Below, in pieces: positions 26,020 to 34,631 of a stretch of 64,000 nucleotides of DNA. The translations under genes and the position numbers were made by a program. Where the stretch lies: assembly GCA_041874725.1 (NCBI GenBank), contig CP097466.1:3658001-3722000 (forward strand), in the 5' to 3' direction. The notes beneath the pieces were generated by a model. It did no database searches. It saw nothing but the letters and a program-made list of their open reading frames with translations, and was not told where the DNA came from. The DNA comes from Duganella sp. BuS-21 (GTDB lineage Bacteria; Pseudomonadota; Gammaproteobacteria; Burkholderiales; Burkholderiaceae_D). Numbering within the stretch: position 1 is the stretch's first letter; every line of letters starts with the position of its first letter.

Positions 26020-27042
26020 TCAGGCGCAGCAGTTGGTGTACTCAAGCAGCATATCCTCCAGGAACAGCTTAGGCGAGAGCGGATGGTCCGCCGTCGCGCG
26101 CCGTTCATTGGCGCCCTTGATCGCCGCCAGCAAGCGGCTGACGTGGATCTTGTCCGCCAGGCCGGCCAGCTCTTTCTGGTAGCGAGGATAATAACGGATG
26201 TTGCCTGCCAGTTTGTAGGAAAACACATCATAAAGCCAGCGTTGCAACCATGAAACGGGCTGGTTGAGCGGCACTTTCTGTAATTTGTCGGCCACTTTCA
26301 GTGCGCCTTCGATGCTCGGATGGGCCAGCAACTGCAGCAGCGTTTCCAGTTCCTCGCGGCTGCCGTTTTCGGCGTGGGCCATGGCGGCCAGCGGCGCACC
26401 GCCCTGCTCGCGCAGCCAGCTGTAGGCATCGGCCACGCCTTGCGCTTTCAGCCAGGCCAGCGCTTCGGCGTGGCTGGGCATCGGCAGCGCGAACTTGCGG
26501 CAGCGTGACAAAATGGTCGGCAGCACGCGGTCCAGGCTATTGGAGGCGACCAGGAACACAGTGCCCGGCGGCGGTTCTTCCAGCGTCTTCAGCAAGGCGT
26601 TGGAGGCCGGCATGTTCAAGGCCTCGGCCGGATACAGCACCACCACCCGCAAGCCTTGGCGATGGGTCGAGATATTCATGAAATCCGCCAGATTGCGGAT
26701 CTGCTCGATCTTGATTTCCTTGGACGGCGTCTTGGTCTTGGCTGACTTTTTCTCGCCGTCGCCCTCTTCCTCGGCGATCTCGTCTTCCATCGATTCCGGC
26801 CGCACGCGGCGGTAGTCCGGATGGTTGTGCTGCGAGAACCAGCCGCACGACGCGCACTGGCCGCAGGCATGGCCGTCCGGCAGCACGGCCTCGCACAGCA
26901 GCCCCTGCGCAAACGCTTCGATGAAATCGGATTTGCCTATCCCGGCGGCGCCATGGAACAGGATGGCATGCGGCATGCGCGGGCGCAGCGCTTGCAGCTG
27001 CTGCCACGACGATTCCTGCCACGGGTAGATGGAGTTGCTCAT
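26020..27042 (-). CDS. holB: DNA polymerase III delta' subunit
   Basis: A clamp-loader subunit, 340 residues, AAA+ fold. Motifs: Walker A-like HGAAGIGKSDFIEAFAQGLL (about 31-50), a four-Cys zinc module HACGQCASCGWF with a preceding LCEA, and the arginine-finger region ILSRCRKFALPMPS. It contains an acidic/Lys linker (DEIAEEEGDGEKKSAKTKTP, about 86-105) longer than in E. coli HolB. It is 16 bases downstream of tmk and 10 upstream of pilZ, one operon. Confidence 0.95.
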   Translation of the reverse strand: MSNSIYPWQESSWQQLQALRPRMPHAILFHGAAGIGKSDFIEAFAQGLLCEAVLPDGHACGQCASCGWFSQHNHPDYRRVRPESMEDEIAEEEGDGEKKSAKTKTPSKEIKIEQIRNLADFMNISTHRQGLRVVVLYPAEALNMPASNALLKTLEEPPPGTVFLVASNSLDRVLPTILSRCRKFALPMPSHAEALAWLKAQGVADAYSWLREQGGAPLAAMAHAENGSREELETLLQLLAHPSIEGALKVADKLQKVPLNQPVSWLQRWLYDVFSYKLAGNIRYYPRYQKELAGLADKIHVSRLLAAIKGANERRATADHPLSPKLFLEDMLLEYTNCCA

Positions 27043-27058
27043 TATTCAGTATTCTATT

Positions 27059-27664
27059 TCAAAAGCAGGCATCGAGGATGGCGGCGATTTGCACCTGGAT
27101 CGCGGCGATGCTCTGGGTCGAGTCGATCACGCGGAAGCGCTGCGGGAACTGGGCGGCGCGGCGCAGGTACTCGTTGCGGGTGGCGGCGAAGAAATCGGCC
27201 TTTTCCTGCTCGAATTTATCGAGATCGCGGGTGGCGTCCAGGCGCGCACGCGCCACGTCCAGCGGCACATCGAACAACAGGGTCAGGTCCGGTTGCAGCG
27301 CCGGATGCACCCACTGCTCCAGCACTTCCAGTTTTTCAAGGCTGGTGCCGCGTCCGCCGCCCTGGTAGGCAAAGGTGGAATCGGTGAAGCGGTCGGAAAT
27401 GACCCAGGCGCCGCGCGCCAGCGCCGGTGCGATCACCTGGGCGATATGCTCGCGGCGGCTGGCGAAGACCAGCAGGGCCTCGGTTTCAAGATGCATCTTT
27501 TCGTGCAAAACGATTTCGCGCAGCTTCTCGCCCAGCGGCGTGCCGCCCGGCTCGCGCGAGCTGACCAGTTCGACGCCGCGCGCCTTGATGTATTCGCTGA
27601 CGAAGGCGATGTGCGTGGACTTGCCCGCGCCATCGATGCCTTCAAAGGTGATGAATTTACCCAT
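27059..27664 (-). CDS. tmk: Thymidylate kinase
   Basis: It phosphorylates dTMP to dTDP with ATP. The 201-residue protein has the P-loop [12 protein letters not shown] (about 8-19), the DR(Y/F) motif [17 protein letters not shown] (about 91-107), [14 protein letters not shown] and the LID region [18 protein letters not shown]. Length and motifs are standard. It lies between mltG and holB on the minus strand (19 and 16 bases), the usual order for betaproteobacteria. Confidence 0.96.
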   Translation of the reverse strand: MGKFITFEGIDGAGKSTHIAFVSEYIKARGVELVSSREPGGTPLGEKLREIVLHEKMHLETEALLVFASRREHIAQVIAPALARGAWVISDRFTDSTFAYQGGGRGTSLEKLEVLEQWVHPALQPDLTLLFDVPLDVARARLDATRDLDKFEQEKADFFAATRNEYLRRAAQFPQRFRVIDSTQSIAAIQVQIAAILDACF

Positions 27665-27683
27665 GTGTTATTTTTCTGGCCAC

Positions 27684-28673
27684 TTATCTTTGATACTGAT
27701 TGACTGCCCGATTGTGGTCGTTCAGGTTGTCGGAGAACTGGCTGGTGCCGTTACCCTTGGCGACGAAATACAGCGCGCCCGTCTTGGCTGGCGCCAGCGC
27801 CGCCGTCAGCGACTGCACGCCCGGCAAGGCGATCGGCGTCGGCGGCAGGCCGGCGCGGGTGTAGGTGTTGTACGGCGTGTCGGTTTCCAGGTCCTTCTTG
27901 CGGATGTTGCCATCGAACTTGGGGCCGATGCCGTAGATCACGGTCGGATCGGTTTGCAGCATCATGCCGATTTTCAGGCGGTTGACGAACACACCGGCGA
28001 TCATGGCGCGCTCGGACTTGTGGCCGGTTTCCTTTTCCACGATGGAGGCCATGATCAGCGCCTCATACGGTTTTTTGTACGGCAGCGCCGGATCGCGCTT
28101 TTCCCAGGCGGTGGCCAGGCGGGTCAGCATCATCGCGTGGGCCTGCTTGTAGATCTGCAGGTCGCTGGCGCCCTTGGCGAACAGATAGGTATCGGGGAAG
28201 AACAGCCCTTCCGCCTGCTTGTACTCGGACGAAATGGCGCTCATCACTTCCTGGTCGCTCATGGCCACGGTGTCATGCTTCAGGCCCTTGTGAGCGGCGA
28301 TGGCGGCCCGCATCTGGCGGAAGTTCCAGCCTTCGATGATGGTCAGCTGCTCCTGCGCGTACTCGCCACGCGCCAGCTGGTCGATCAGGCGCAGCGGCGT
28401 GGAGCCGGGCTTGAGCTCGTAGGAACCGGCCTTCAGGCGGCCGCTCTTGCTGGTCGCGCGCGCCAGCAGGTTGAACAGCAAAGGCTGGATCGGCACGCCG
28501 GCCGCCGCCATCTGCTGGCCGGCGGCATGGGCGCCGCTGCCCGGCGTGATGCTGAATTCAATGGCTTCGGCATCCTCCGAAATAATCGGCTTTTGCGACC
28601 AGTACATAAAATAAGCGCCACCGAGGATGGCGAACAGGACACACAGACCGATTATTTTTTTGATAAAAGCCAT
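27684..28673 (-). CDS. mltG: Endolytic murein transglycosylase
   Basis: A membrane-bound lytic transglycosylase that cuts nascent glycan strands and so sets peptidoglycan strand length. In 329 residues: an N-terminal membrane helix (about 7-25), a LysM-like region, and the YceG catalytic domain with MASIVEKETGHKSERAMIAG (catalytic Glu about 219), VFVNRLKIGMMLQTDPTVIY and YNTYTRAGLPPTPIALPG. Head of the mltG-tmk-holB-pilZ operon and divergent from ygfZ. Confidence 0.95.
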   Translation of the reverse strand: MAFIKKIIGLCVLFAILGGAYFMYWSQKPIISEDAEAIEFSITPGSGAHAAGQQMAAAGVPIQPLLFNLLARATSKSGRLKAGSYELKPGSTPLRLIDQLARGEYAQEQLTIIEGWNFRQMRAAIAAHKGLKHDTVAMSDQEVMSAISSEYKQAEGLFFPDTYLFAKGASDLQIYKQAHAMMLTRLATAWEKRDPALPYKKPYEALIMASIVEKETGHKSERAMIAGVFVNRLKIGMMLQTDPTVIYGIGPKFDGNIRKKDLETDTPYNTYTRAGLPPTPIALPGVQSLTAALAPAKTGALYFVAKGNGTSQFSDNLNDHNRAVNQYQR

Positions 28674-28829
28674 TGTTAAAGCCGTATTGTTGGGTCAAGT
28701 CGCACAGCTTGCCAGTTCTTGGCGCTGTTCGCCAGTGCCGTGTTTTGCACGGCTTCCGACGCGATCTCCGCGACATCACTATAATGAGCCCGTAATGATA
28801 ATGCTTCCACCGCGAAAATATTGAAAATT

Positions 28830-29837
28830 ATGCCTGCCTTGAACGAACTGAACGCCCAACCGCTGAATACCACGCAAATTGCTGCGGGATTTTTCGCCCC
28901 GATCACCGATCTGGGGCTGATTGCGCTGGACGGCGAGGAGTCGGCCAGCTTCCTGCACAACCAGCTCACCAACGACGTCGAGCACCTGGGCCTGGGCGAA
29001 GCGCGCCTGGCCGGCTACTGCTCGCCCAAGGGCCGCCTGCTGGCCTCGTTCCTGATGTGGCGCAGCGCCTCCACCATCTACCTGCAACTGCCGCGCGACA
29101 TTCAGGCGCCGGTGCAGAAACGCCTGTCCATGTTCGTGCTGCGCGCCAAGACCAAGCTGAGCGATGCCACCGACGCGCCGGCCAGGCAAGTGGTACTGGG
29201 CCTGGGCGGCGGCGCCGCGCCGGCCGCGCTGCAAACCTGGTTCGATAGCCTGCCGGCGCAACCGTTCACCAAAATCGATCACGCGCTCGGTACCCTGGTC
29301 CGCGTGGCCGATGCCTTCGGCGCAGCGCGCTACCAGTGGCTGATGTCCGCCGAGACTGCCGAAACCGTGGTTGCCGCGCTGGCCGGCAAGCTGGCCGCCG
29401 GCACGGCCGATGCTTGGCACCTGTCCGAAATTCACGCTGGCATACCGCAAATCGCCAAGGCCACGCAGGAACAATTCGTGCCGCAGATGGTGAATTACGA
29501 GCTGCTGGGCGGCGTCAACTTCAAGAAAGGCTGCTACCCGGGCCAGGAAATCGTCGCCCGCAGCCAGTATCTGGGCAAACTCAAGCGCCGCACCACCCTG
29601 GTCAGCATCCCGGACGCGACGGCGGCTGCCGGCATGGAAGTGTTTGCCACGGCCGATCCAGAACAGCCATGCGGCATGATCGTCAACGCTGCGCCGAACG
29701 GCAACGGCGGCGTGGATGCGCTAGTGGAAATGAAGCTAGCCGCCATCGAAGCGGGCTCGGTACGGCTAGGCTCGGCCGAAGGCGTGGCGCTGACCTTCCT
29801 CGACATGCCATACGTGCTGGAACCACTCGATCTCTAG
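28830..29837 (+). CDS. ygfZ: Folate-binding protein YgfZ (Fe-S cluster assembly/repair)
   Basis: A GcvT-fold folate-binding protein that helps assemble or maintain certain Fe-S enzymes. The 335 residues contain the family signature KGCYPGQEIVARSQYLGKLK (about 232-251) with the conserved Cys, plus LHNQLTNDVEHL and YCSPKGRLLASFLMW in the first domain. The frame opens at TTG 28821; I use ATG 28830. Divergent from mltG and followed two bases later by the DUF4936 gene, so ygfZ-DUF4936-NRDE form an operon. Confidence 0.92.
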   Translation: MPALNELNAQPLNTTQIAAGFFAPITDLGLIALDGEESASFLHNQLTNDVEHLGLGEARLAGYCSPKGRLLASFLMWRSASTIYLQLPRDIQAPVQKRLSMFVLRAKTKLSDATDAPARQVVLGLGGGAAPAALQTWFDSLPAQPFTKIDHALGTLVRVADAFGAARYQWLMSAETAETVVAALAGKLAAGTADAWHLSEIHAGIPQIAKATQEQFVPQMVNYELLGGVNFKKGCYPGQEIVARSQYLGKLKRRTTLVSIPDATAAAGMEVFATADPEQPCGMIVNAAPNGNGGVDALVEMKLAAIEAGSVRLGSAEGVALTFLDMPYVLEPLDL

Positions 29838-29838
29838 C

Positions 29839-30126
29839 ATGGATCTCTATATTTATTACAAGGTCAAGGACGCCGACGCGGCTTCCTTGCGGACAGCTGT
29901 TACCGCGATGCAGACGCTGCTGGCGCAGCGCCACGGCGTTGCGGGGCAACTGAAACGCCGGCCGGAAGCCAAGGATGGCATGCAGACGTGGATGGAAGTC
30001 TATCCGTCCGCGCCTGAGGCATTTTCGGCGGCGCTCGATGAAGCGGCTCTGCAGGCCGGTTTGTCCGCCTGGATCGCCGGTGAACGCCACACCGAAGTGT
30101 TTACGGAAGTCGCGCCATGTGCCTGA
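29839..30126 (+). CDS. DUF4936 family protein
   Basis: A 95-residue cytoplasmic protein starting MDLYIYYKVKDADAASLRTA, with GVAGQLKRRPEAKDGMQTWM and EVYPSAPEAF, matching DUF4936, a small family found beside ygfZ in Burkholderiales. Function unknown. It is placed between ygfZ (2 bases) and the NRDE gene (10-base overlap), so translation is coupled. Confidence 0.82.
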   Translation: MDLYIYYKVKDADAASLRTAVTAMQTLLAQRHGVAGQLKRRPEAKDGMQTWMEVYPSAPEAFSAALDEAALQAGLSAWIAGERHTEVFTEVAPCA

Positions 30127-30860
30127 TCGTATTCGCATGGCAGGTTGTGCCTTCGGTGCCGCTGATCGCAGCGGCCAACCGCGACGAGTTCTACCAGCGC
30201 GCCACGGCACCGGCCGCCGCCTGGCCCGAGCATCCGCAGATTTATGCCGGGCGCGACCTGAAGGCCGGCGGCAGCTGGATGGGTGTCACCCAGCCGGGCG
30301 AGGACGGCGGGCCGTCGCGCTTTGCCGCCATCACCAACTTCCGTGAACCGTCCGAACACCGCGACAATGCGCCGTCGCGCGGGCAGCTGGTGTCCGATTA
30401 TCTGGCGGGCAGCATGACGCCGCAGGAATACGTGGAATCGATCCGGGTCAATGCGCAGAAGTACAACGGCTTCAACCTGGTGCTGGGCGACTGCGATACG
30501 CTGATCTGGTATTCCAACAAGGGCGACAGCGACCCGCGCAACGGCAAGCCCTTGGAGCCTGGGGTGTATGGGTTGTCGAACGCGCTGCTGGATGCGCCGT
30601 GGCCGAAGGTGCTGAAGACCAAGGCACAATTTGCCAGCCTGCTATGTCTGGGCGCGCCGGAAGACGCATTTTTCGAAATGCTGTCCGACACCACGCAGGC
30701 GCCGGACCTGCGGTTGCCGGAGACGGGCGTGCCGCTGGAGGTGGAACGCATGTTGTCTGCCGTGCGAATCGAAAGCCCGGAATACGGCACCCGCACCTCG
30801 ACCGTGGTCAAACTCTACGCCAACGCACCGGCTACGCTGCGTGAGGTGTTGATTCATTAG
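30117..30860 (+). CDS. NRDE family protein (TANGO2-like)
   Basis: A 247-residue protein of the NRDE/TANGO2 family, named for the ANRDEFYQRATAPA motif (about 19-32), with Cys2 at the N-terminus (MCLIVFAW) as in N-terminal nucleophile hydrolase relatives, and a conserved GGSWMGV and ITNFRE. TANGO2 in animals is linked to haem and lipid handling; the bacterial role is unknown. Last gene of the ygfZ operon; it overlaps DUF4936 by 10 bases. Confidence 0.88.
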   Translation: MCLIVFAWQVVPSVPLIAAANRDEFYQRATAPAAAWPEHPQIYAGRDLKAGGSWMGVTQPGEDGGPSRFAAITNFREPSEHRDNAPSRGQLVSDYLAGSMTPQEYVESIRVNAQKYNGFNLVLGDCDTLIWYSNKGDSDPRNGKPLEPGVYGLSNALLDAPWPKVLKTKAQFASLLCLGAPEDAFFEMLSDTTQAPDLRLPETGVPLEVERMLSAVRIESPEYGTRTSTVVKLYANAPATLREVLIH

Positions 30861-30921
30861 ATTTTGCCGGGGTACAGCGGATGAGTCCTGGCCGGCGCAA
30901 CTCACCATTACTTGTTTATTA

Positions 30922-31014
30922 CCCCAAACGAAAGGGTCGGACCCCGAGGGGCCGGAATAGGGGCTGCGCCCCGCCAGCCGATGGGCTGGCCCCTGTGCCG
31001 CAGCGCTGTGCGGG
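30922..31014. repeat. Dispersed palindromic repeat, copy A (diverged)
   Basis: CCCCAAACGAAAGGGTCGGA, then CCCC, matches the reverse complement of copy B at 39592-39659; beyond that the copy is interrupted by other GC-rich sequence before GTGCCGCAGCGCTGTGCGG, which resembles the far end of the element. It sits in the 274-base gap between the NRDE and FlaG genes. Nothing else is recognisable in that gap. Confidence 0.6.
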
Positions 31015-31134
31015 GTTCGCGGATGCCGTGCATTTTTACGGCAAGACGCTTTACCCCTCAACTTTTCGGCAAAGCTGCCGTTATGACCAGTAGCGGGATG
31101 ATGTATCCCGATTACAAGAAGGAAAACGGTCATC

Positions 31135-31503
31135 ATGGACACGAGCAGCATTAATCGCCCGGGCTTGCCGCCTGCTACCGCCGCTCCGGCCGGACCGGCG
31201 GCCGTGCCTGCGGCCGCGTCCGCGCCAGCCGTCGCAGCAGACCCCGCCAAGCCCAAGGACGCCACGACGCCCCGCGCGCCCACCAAGGAAGAGATCAAAA
31301 ACTCCGTGGACGCCATCAACCGCTTCCTGCAGGACAACAGCGAAGTCCGATTCAGCATCGATGAAGACAGCGGCCGGTCTGTCGTCAAGGTGGTCGATAC
31401 CGAAACCAAAAAAGTATTACGCCAGTTCCCGTCCGAACAGTCGCTGGAAATCGGCAAAAACCTCGGCAACCTCAAAGGCATGCTGATCGACAGCGAAGCC
31501 TGA
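31135..31503 (+). CDS. flaG: FlaG family flagellar protein
   Basis: A 122-residue FlaG protein. After a Pro/Ala-rich N-terminus (about 8-45) comes the FlaG domain: SVDAINRFLQDNSEVRFSID, then EDSGRSVVKVVDTETKKVLR and QFPSEQSLEIGKNLG. FlaG affects filament length in several bacteria. No flagellar operon is nearby; the gene stands alone and is convergent with the GNAT gene, three bases away. Confidence 0.88.
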   Translation: MDTSSINRPGLPPATAAPAGPAAVPAAASAPAVAADPAKPKDATTPRAPTKEEIKNSVDAINRFLQDNSEVRFSIDEDSGRSVVKVVDTETKKVLRQFPSEQSLEIGKNLGNLKGMLIDSEA

Positions 31504-31505
31504 CC

Positions 31506-31919
31506 TTAAAAGGCGTAGTGCATATGGATGTGCGCGATGCCAGCCTCGAAGAACTCGTCTCCCTCGATGCGGAAACCATGGCGCTCGTAGAACGGCGCCG
31601 CATGGGTTTGCGCACTCAGCATCACCACCTTGTCGCCGCGCGCTTTGGCTTGCTCCATCAGCGCCTGCAGCAGCGCCCCGCCGATACCGCTGCCGCGCCC
31701 CGGCTTGCGCACCGCCATGCGGCCGATATGGCCATCCGGCAGCAGACGGGCGGTGCCGACCGGCACACCATCCGCACCGTAAGCCACGGCGTGCAGGCAC
31801 AGCGCATCCAGGCTATCCATTTCCAGCTCGGCCGGAACGTTCTGCTCCTGCACAAACACTTCGAAGCGGACCAGCTTGGCATCGTCGCTCAGCGTGGTCC
31901 AGTCTCCCAGTTTAATCAT
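31506..31919 (-). CDS. GNAT N-acetyltransferase (ElaA/YjcF-like)
   Basis: A 137-residue GNAT enzyme. Visible: RFEVFVQEQNVPAELEMDSL (family N-terminus), VGTARLLPDGHIGRMAVRK, the acetyl-CoA loop PGRGSGIGGALLQALMEQAK (about 73-92) and APFYERHGFRIEGDEFFEAG. The substrate is unknown. Its start overlaps the stop of the upstream SDR gene by four bases, so it is the last gene of the six-gene acyl-CoA operon 37654-31506. Confidence 0.87.
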   Translation of the reverse strand: MIKLGDWTTLSDDAKLVRFEVFVQEQNVPAELEMDSLDALCLHAVAYGADGVPVGTARLLPDGHIGRMAVRKPGRGSGIGGALLQALMEQAKARGDKVVMLSAQTHAAPFYERHGFRIEGDEFFEAGIAHIHMHYAF

Positions 31920-32827
31920 TGCTTGCTTCCCTTGATCTTGGCCCGCAGCGATTCGCGCAGTTGCGGTGCAGCGGCGTAGGGATCGGCCGGATTGATGCCG
32001 GCAACGATGTGCTCCATGCGCTCGCGCACGCCGGCCAGCGCATCCGGATGCGAGTAAATATAGAATTGGCCGTCGGCGATGGCCTTGAACGTGATCTCGG
32101 CCACGTCTTCCGCCGATACTTTACCAGACGTCACCGCCTTGTCGGTCATGGCTTGCGCCGCCAGCTGGCTGGCGGTCGGCCCGGCCGACATGCGCACGTC
32201 CTCGGGACGGTTGCGATGCGACTGGCTGATGCCGGTCGGTACAAAATAAGGACACAAGACCGAAGCGCCGATCGGCGCGCCCACCAGCTGCAAGTCCTGA
32301 TACAGCGTCTCCGTCAGCGCCACCACGGCGTGCTTGGAGACGTTGTAGACGCCCATCGCCGGCGCATTCAGCAGCCCGGCCATCGAAGCGGTATTGACGA
32401 TGTGGCCCTCAAACGATGGATCCTTCTCGGCCGCCGCCAGCATCAGCTTGGTGAAGATGCGCACGCCATGGATCACGCCCCAGACGTTCACGCCCATCAC
32501 CCATGCCCAATCGGCCTCGGTGTTTTCCCAGATCAGCCCACCCGAGCCGACGCCGGCGTTGTTGAACACCAGGTGCACGGCGCCGAACTCGGCCACCGCC
32601 GCATCGGCTAGCGCCTGCACCTGCTCTCCCTTGCGCACGTCGCACAGGCGGCCGATCACGCTGGCGCCCTGCGCGCGCAATTCCTCCACCGCGCGATCCA
32701 GCGCATCGGTCTGCACGTCGGCCAGCACCAGCTTCATGCCTTCGCGCGCCGCCACGTTGGCGAATTGACGACCCAAACCACTTGCCCCGCCGGTGATGAC
32801 GGCGACTTTGTCTCGAATAATTTTCAT
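31916..32827 (-). CDS. Short-chain dehydrogenase/reductase
   Basis: A classical SDR, 303 residues. Cofactor loop VITGGASGLGRQFA (about 10-23), FNNAGVGSGG (about 89-98), the catalytic Tyr/Lys as YNVSKHAV (about 161-168) and Ser in NTASMAG. ADVQTD after strand 2 suggests NAD. The C-terminus is about 45 residues longer than typical 250-residue SDRs. Adjacent to an MDR reductase and another SDR in an operon with thiolase and acyl-CoA dehydrogenase, so the substrate may be a 3-hydroxyacyl or alcohol intermediate; that is inference. Confidence 0.88.
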   Translation of the reverse strand: MKIIRDKVAVITGGASGLGRQFANVAAREGMKLVLADVQTDALDRAVEELRAQGASVIGRLCDVRKGEQVQALADAAVAEFGAVHLVFNNAGVGSGGLIWENTEADWAWVMGVNVWGVIHGVRIFTKLMLAAAEKDPSFEGHIVNTASMAGLLNAPAMGVYNVSKHAVVALTETLYQDLQLVGAPIGASVLCPYFVPTGISQSHRNRPEDVRMSAGPTASQLAAQAMTDKAVTSGKVSAEDVAEITFKAIADGQFYIYSHPDALAGVRERMEHIVAGINPADPYAAAPQLRESLRAKIKGSKQ

Positions 32828-33831
32828 ATGAGCTTCACCAGTTGTTTGCCAAAATTACGCCCGTGCAGCAGGCCGATAAACGCTTCCGGTGCGGCTTCCA
32901 AGCCCTCCGCCACCGATTCGCGGTACTGGATTTGACGATTGGCGACCAGCACGGCCAGTTCCTGCAAGCCCTGCTGCCAATACTCCATGTGCTCGGTGAT
33001 GATAAAGCCGCGCAAGGTCAGGCGGTTCAGCAGCAACGCGCGGGTATTCTTGATGGCCATGTCGGCGCCGTTGAAGCCACCGATCAATCCGCACAGCGCC
33101 ACGCGGGCGAAGGCGTTGGTGCGGCTCAGCGCGGCGTCGAAACACACGCCACCGACATTTTCAAAGATGGCGTCCACACCATCCGGCGTGGCGGCGGCCA
33201 GGTCGGCCTCCAGGTTGCCGGCCTTGTAATCGACGCAGGCATCGAAGCCCAATTCGTCGACCACATAGGCGCATTTTTCAGGACCGCCGGCAATGCCGAC
33301 CACCCGGCAACCGCGCAAGCGCGCCAGTTGCCCGACCACACTGCCAACCGCGCCGCTGGCGGCCGACACCACCACCGTTTCACCGGCGGCCGCTTCCATG
33401 ATCTGGTTGAAGCCGTACCAGGCGGCCATGCCCGGCATGCCGACCACGCCGAGGAAGGCCGACAGCGGTATGCGCGTGGTGTCGAGCTTGCGTAGCAGCA
33501 GGCCGTCGGAGACCGCCATTTCGGCCCAGCCCAAGGTGCCGTTGACATGGTCGCCCACTTTGAAGAACGCATTGCGTGTCGCCACCACCTGGCCGACGGT
33601 ACCGCCGATCATGGTGTCGTCCAGCGCCTGCGAGGCGGCGTAGCCGGCGTTCTTGCTCATGCGGCCGCGCATATACGGGTCCAGCGACAGATAGTGATTA
33701 CGGATCAGCACTTCACCGTCGGCCAGCTGCGGCACCGGCACGGTTTCGATACGGAAGTTTTCCGGTGCGACCGGGCCGCGCGGACGCGCCGCCAGCACGA
33801 TGCGTCGGTAATACTCGGGAATCTCGATCAT
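32824..33831 (-). CDS. NADP-dependent MDR oxidoreductase (CurA/leukotriene B4 dehydrogenase-like)
   Basis: A zinc-free medium-chain reductase of 335 residues in the group that reduces enones such as curcumin or prostaglandins. Seen: RRIVLAARPRGPVAPENFRI at the N-terminus, SLDPYMRGRMSKNAGY, VVVSAASGAVGSVVGQLARL (nucleotide loop, about 152-171), and IFENVGG. Structural zinc cysteines are absent. ATG 33831 lies in frame with family starts; 7 bases separate it from the upstream SDR stop and its stop overlaps the next SDR start. Part of the acyl-CoA operon. Confidence 0.9.
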   Translation of the reverse strand: MIEIPEYYRRIVLAARPRGPVAPENFRIETVPVPQLADGEVLIRNHYLSLDPYMRGRMSKNAGYAASQALDDTMIGGTVGQVVATRNAFFKVGDHVNGTLGWAEMAVSDGLLLRKLDTTRIPLSAFLGVVGMPGMAAWYGFNQIMEAAAGETVVVSAASGAVGSVVGQLARLRGCRVVGIAGGPEKCAYVVDELGFDACVDYKAGNLEADLAAATPDGVDAIFENVGGVCFDAALSRTNAFARVALCGLIGGFNGADMAIKNTRALLLNRLTLRGFIITEHMEYWQQGLQELAVLVANRQIQYRESVAEGLEAAPEAFIGLLHGRNFGKQLVKLI

Positions 33832-33838
33832 GCTATGC

Positions 33839-34618
33839 CTAGACCGCCGATACGCCACCGTCCACCGCCAGGATCTGGCCGGTGATATGTTTGCCGGCAT
33901 CGGAGGCGAACAGCACGGCTGCGCCCTTCAGGTCTTCGTCATCGCCCAGACGGTTCAGCGGTGCATGGCTGATGAGTTCGTCGCCCATTTGCGACAACAA
34001 GCCCTTGGTCATCTTCGACGGGAAGAAGCCTGGCGCCAATGCGTTGACGGTGATGCCGTGACGGCCCCATTCGCCGGCCAGCGTGCGGGTGAAGTTGACC
34101 AGCGCGCCTTTCGACGTATTGTAGGCGATGGTCTGCATGGTGCCCGGCGGATTGCCGGCCAGGCCGGCGATCGAGGCGATGTTAATGATGCGGCCGTAGC
34201 CGCGCGGGATCATGCTGCGCTTGCCGACCAGTTGCGAGACCACGAAGATGCTGCGGATATTCAGGTCCATCACCTTGTCCCAGGCTTCGACCGGATGGTC
34301 TTCGGCCGGGGCGCCCCAGCTGGCGCCGGCGTTGTTGATCAGGATGTCGATGTGGCCGAGATGGGCGATGGCGCCATCCACCAGTTGCGCGGCCTGCTCG
34401 TCCTGCGACAGGTCGGCGGCGATGGCGTGGGCGCTGATGCCGCGCTGCGACAGGAAGGCGACGGCTTCATCGAGATCCGACTGCTTGCGGGCCGAGACGA
34501 CGATCCTGGCGCCTTGCTCGCCGAGGGCCAGAGCCATCTGCAAGCCAAGGCCGCGCGAGCCGCCGGTAATCAGCGCGGTCTTGCCGGCCAGCGAAAACAG
34601 TTCTTGAGTAGTACGCAT
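33839..34618 (-). CDS. Short-chain dehydrogenase/reductase (FabG/RhlG-like)
   Basis: A classical SDR of 259 residues. GKTALITGGSRGLGLQMALA (about 12-31), NNAGASWGAP, IINIASIAGL and YNTSKGALVNFTRTLAGEWG (Tyr-x3-Lys) are all present; the C-terminus SDAGKHITGQILAVDGGVSA is FabG-like. It probably acts on a 3-keto or 3-hydroxy acyl compound, given the thiolase and acyl-CoA dehydrogenase upstream in the same operon, 13 bases away. Confidence 0.9.
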   Translation of the reverse strand: MRTTQELFSLAGKTALITGGSRGLGLQMALALGEQGARIVVSARKQSDLDEAVAFLSQRGISAHAIAADLSQDEQAAQLVDGAIAHLGHIDILINNAGASWGAPAEDHPVEAWDKVMDLNIRSIFVVSQLVGKRSMIPRGYGRIINIASIAGLAGNPPGTMQTIAYNTSKGALVNFTRTLAGEWGRHGITVNALAPGFFPSKMTKGLLSQMGDELISHAPLNRLGDDEDLKGAAVLFASDAGKHITGQILAVDGGVSAV

Positions 34619-34631
34619 CTTGTCTCCTTTT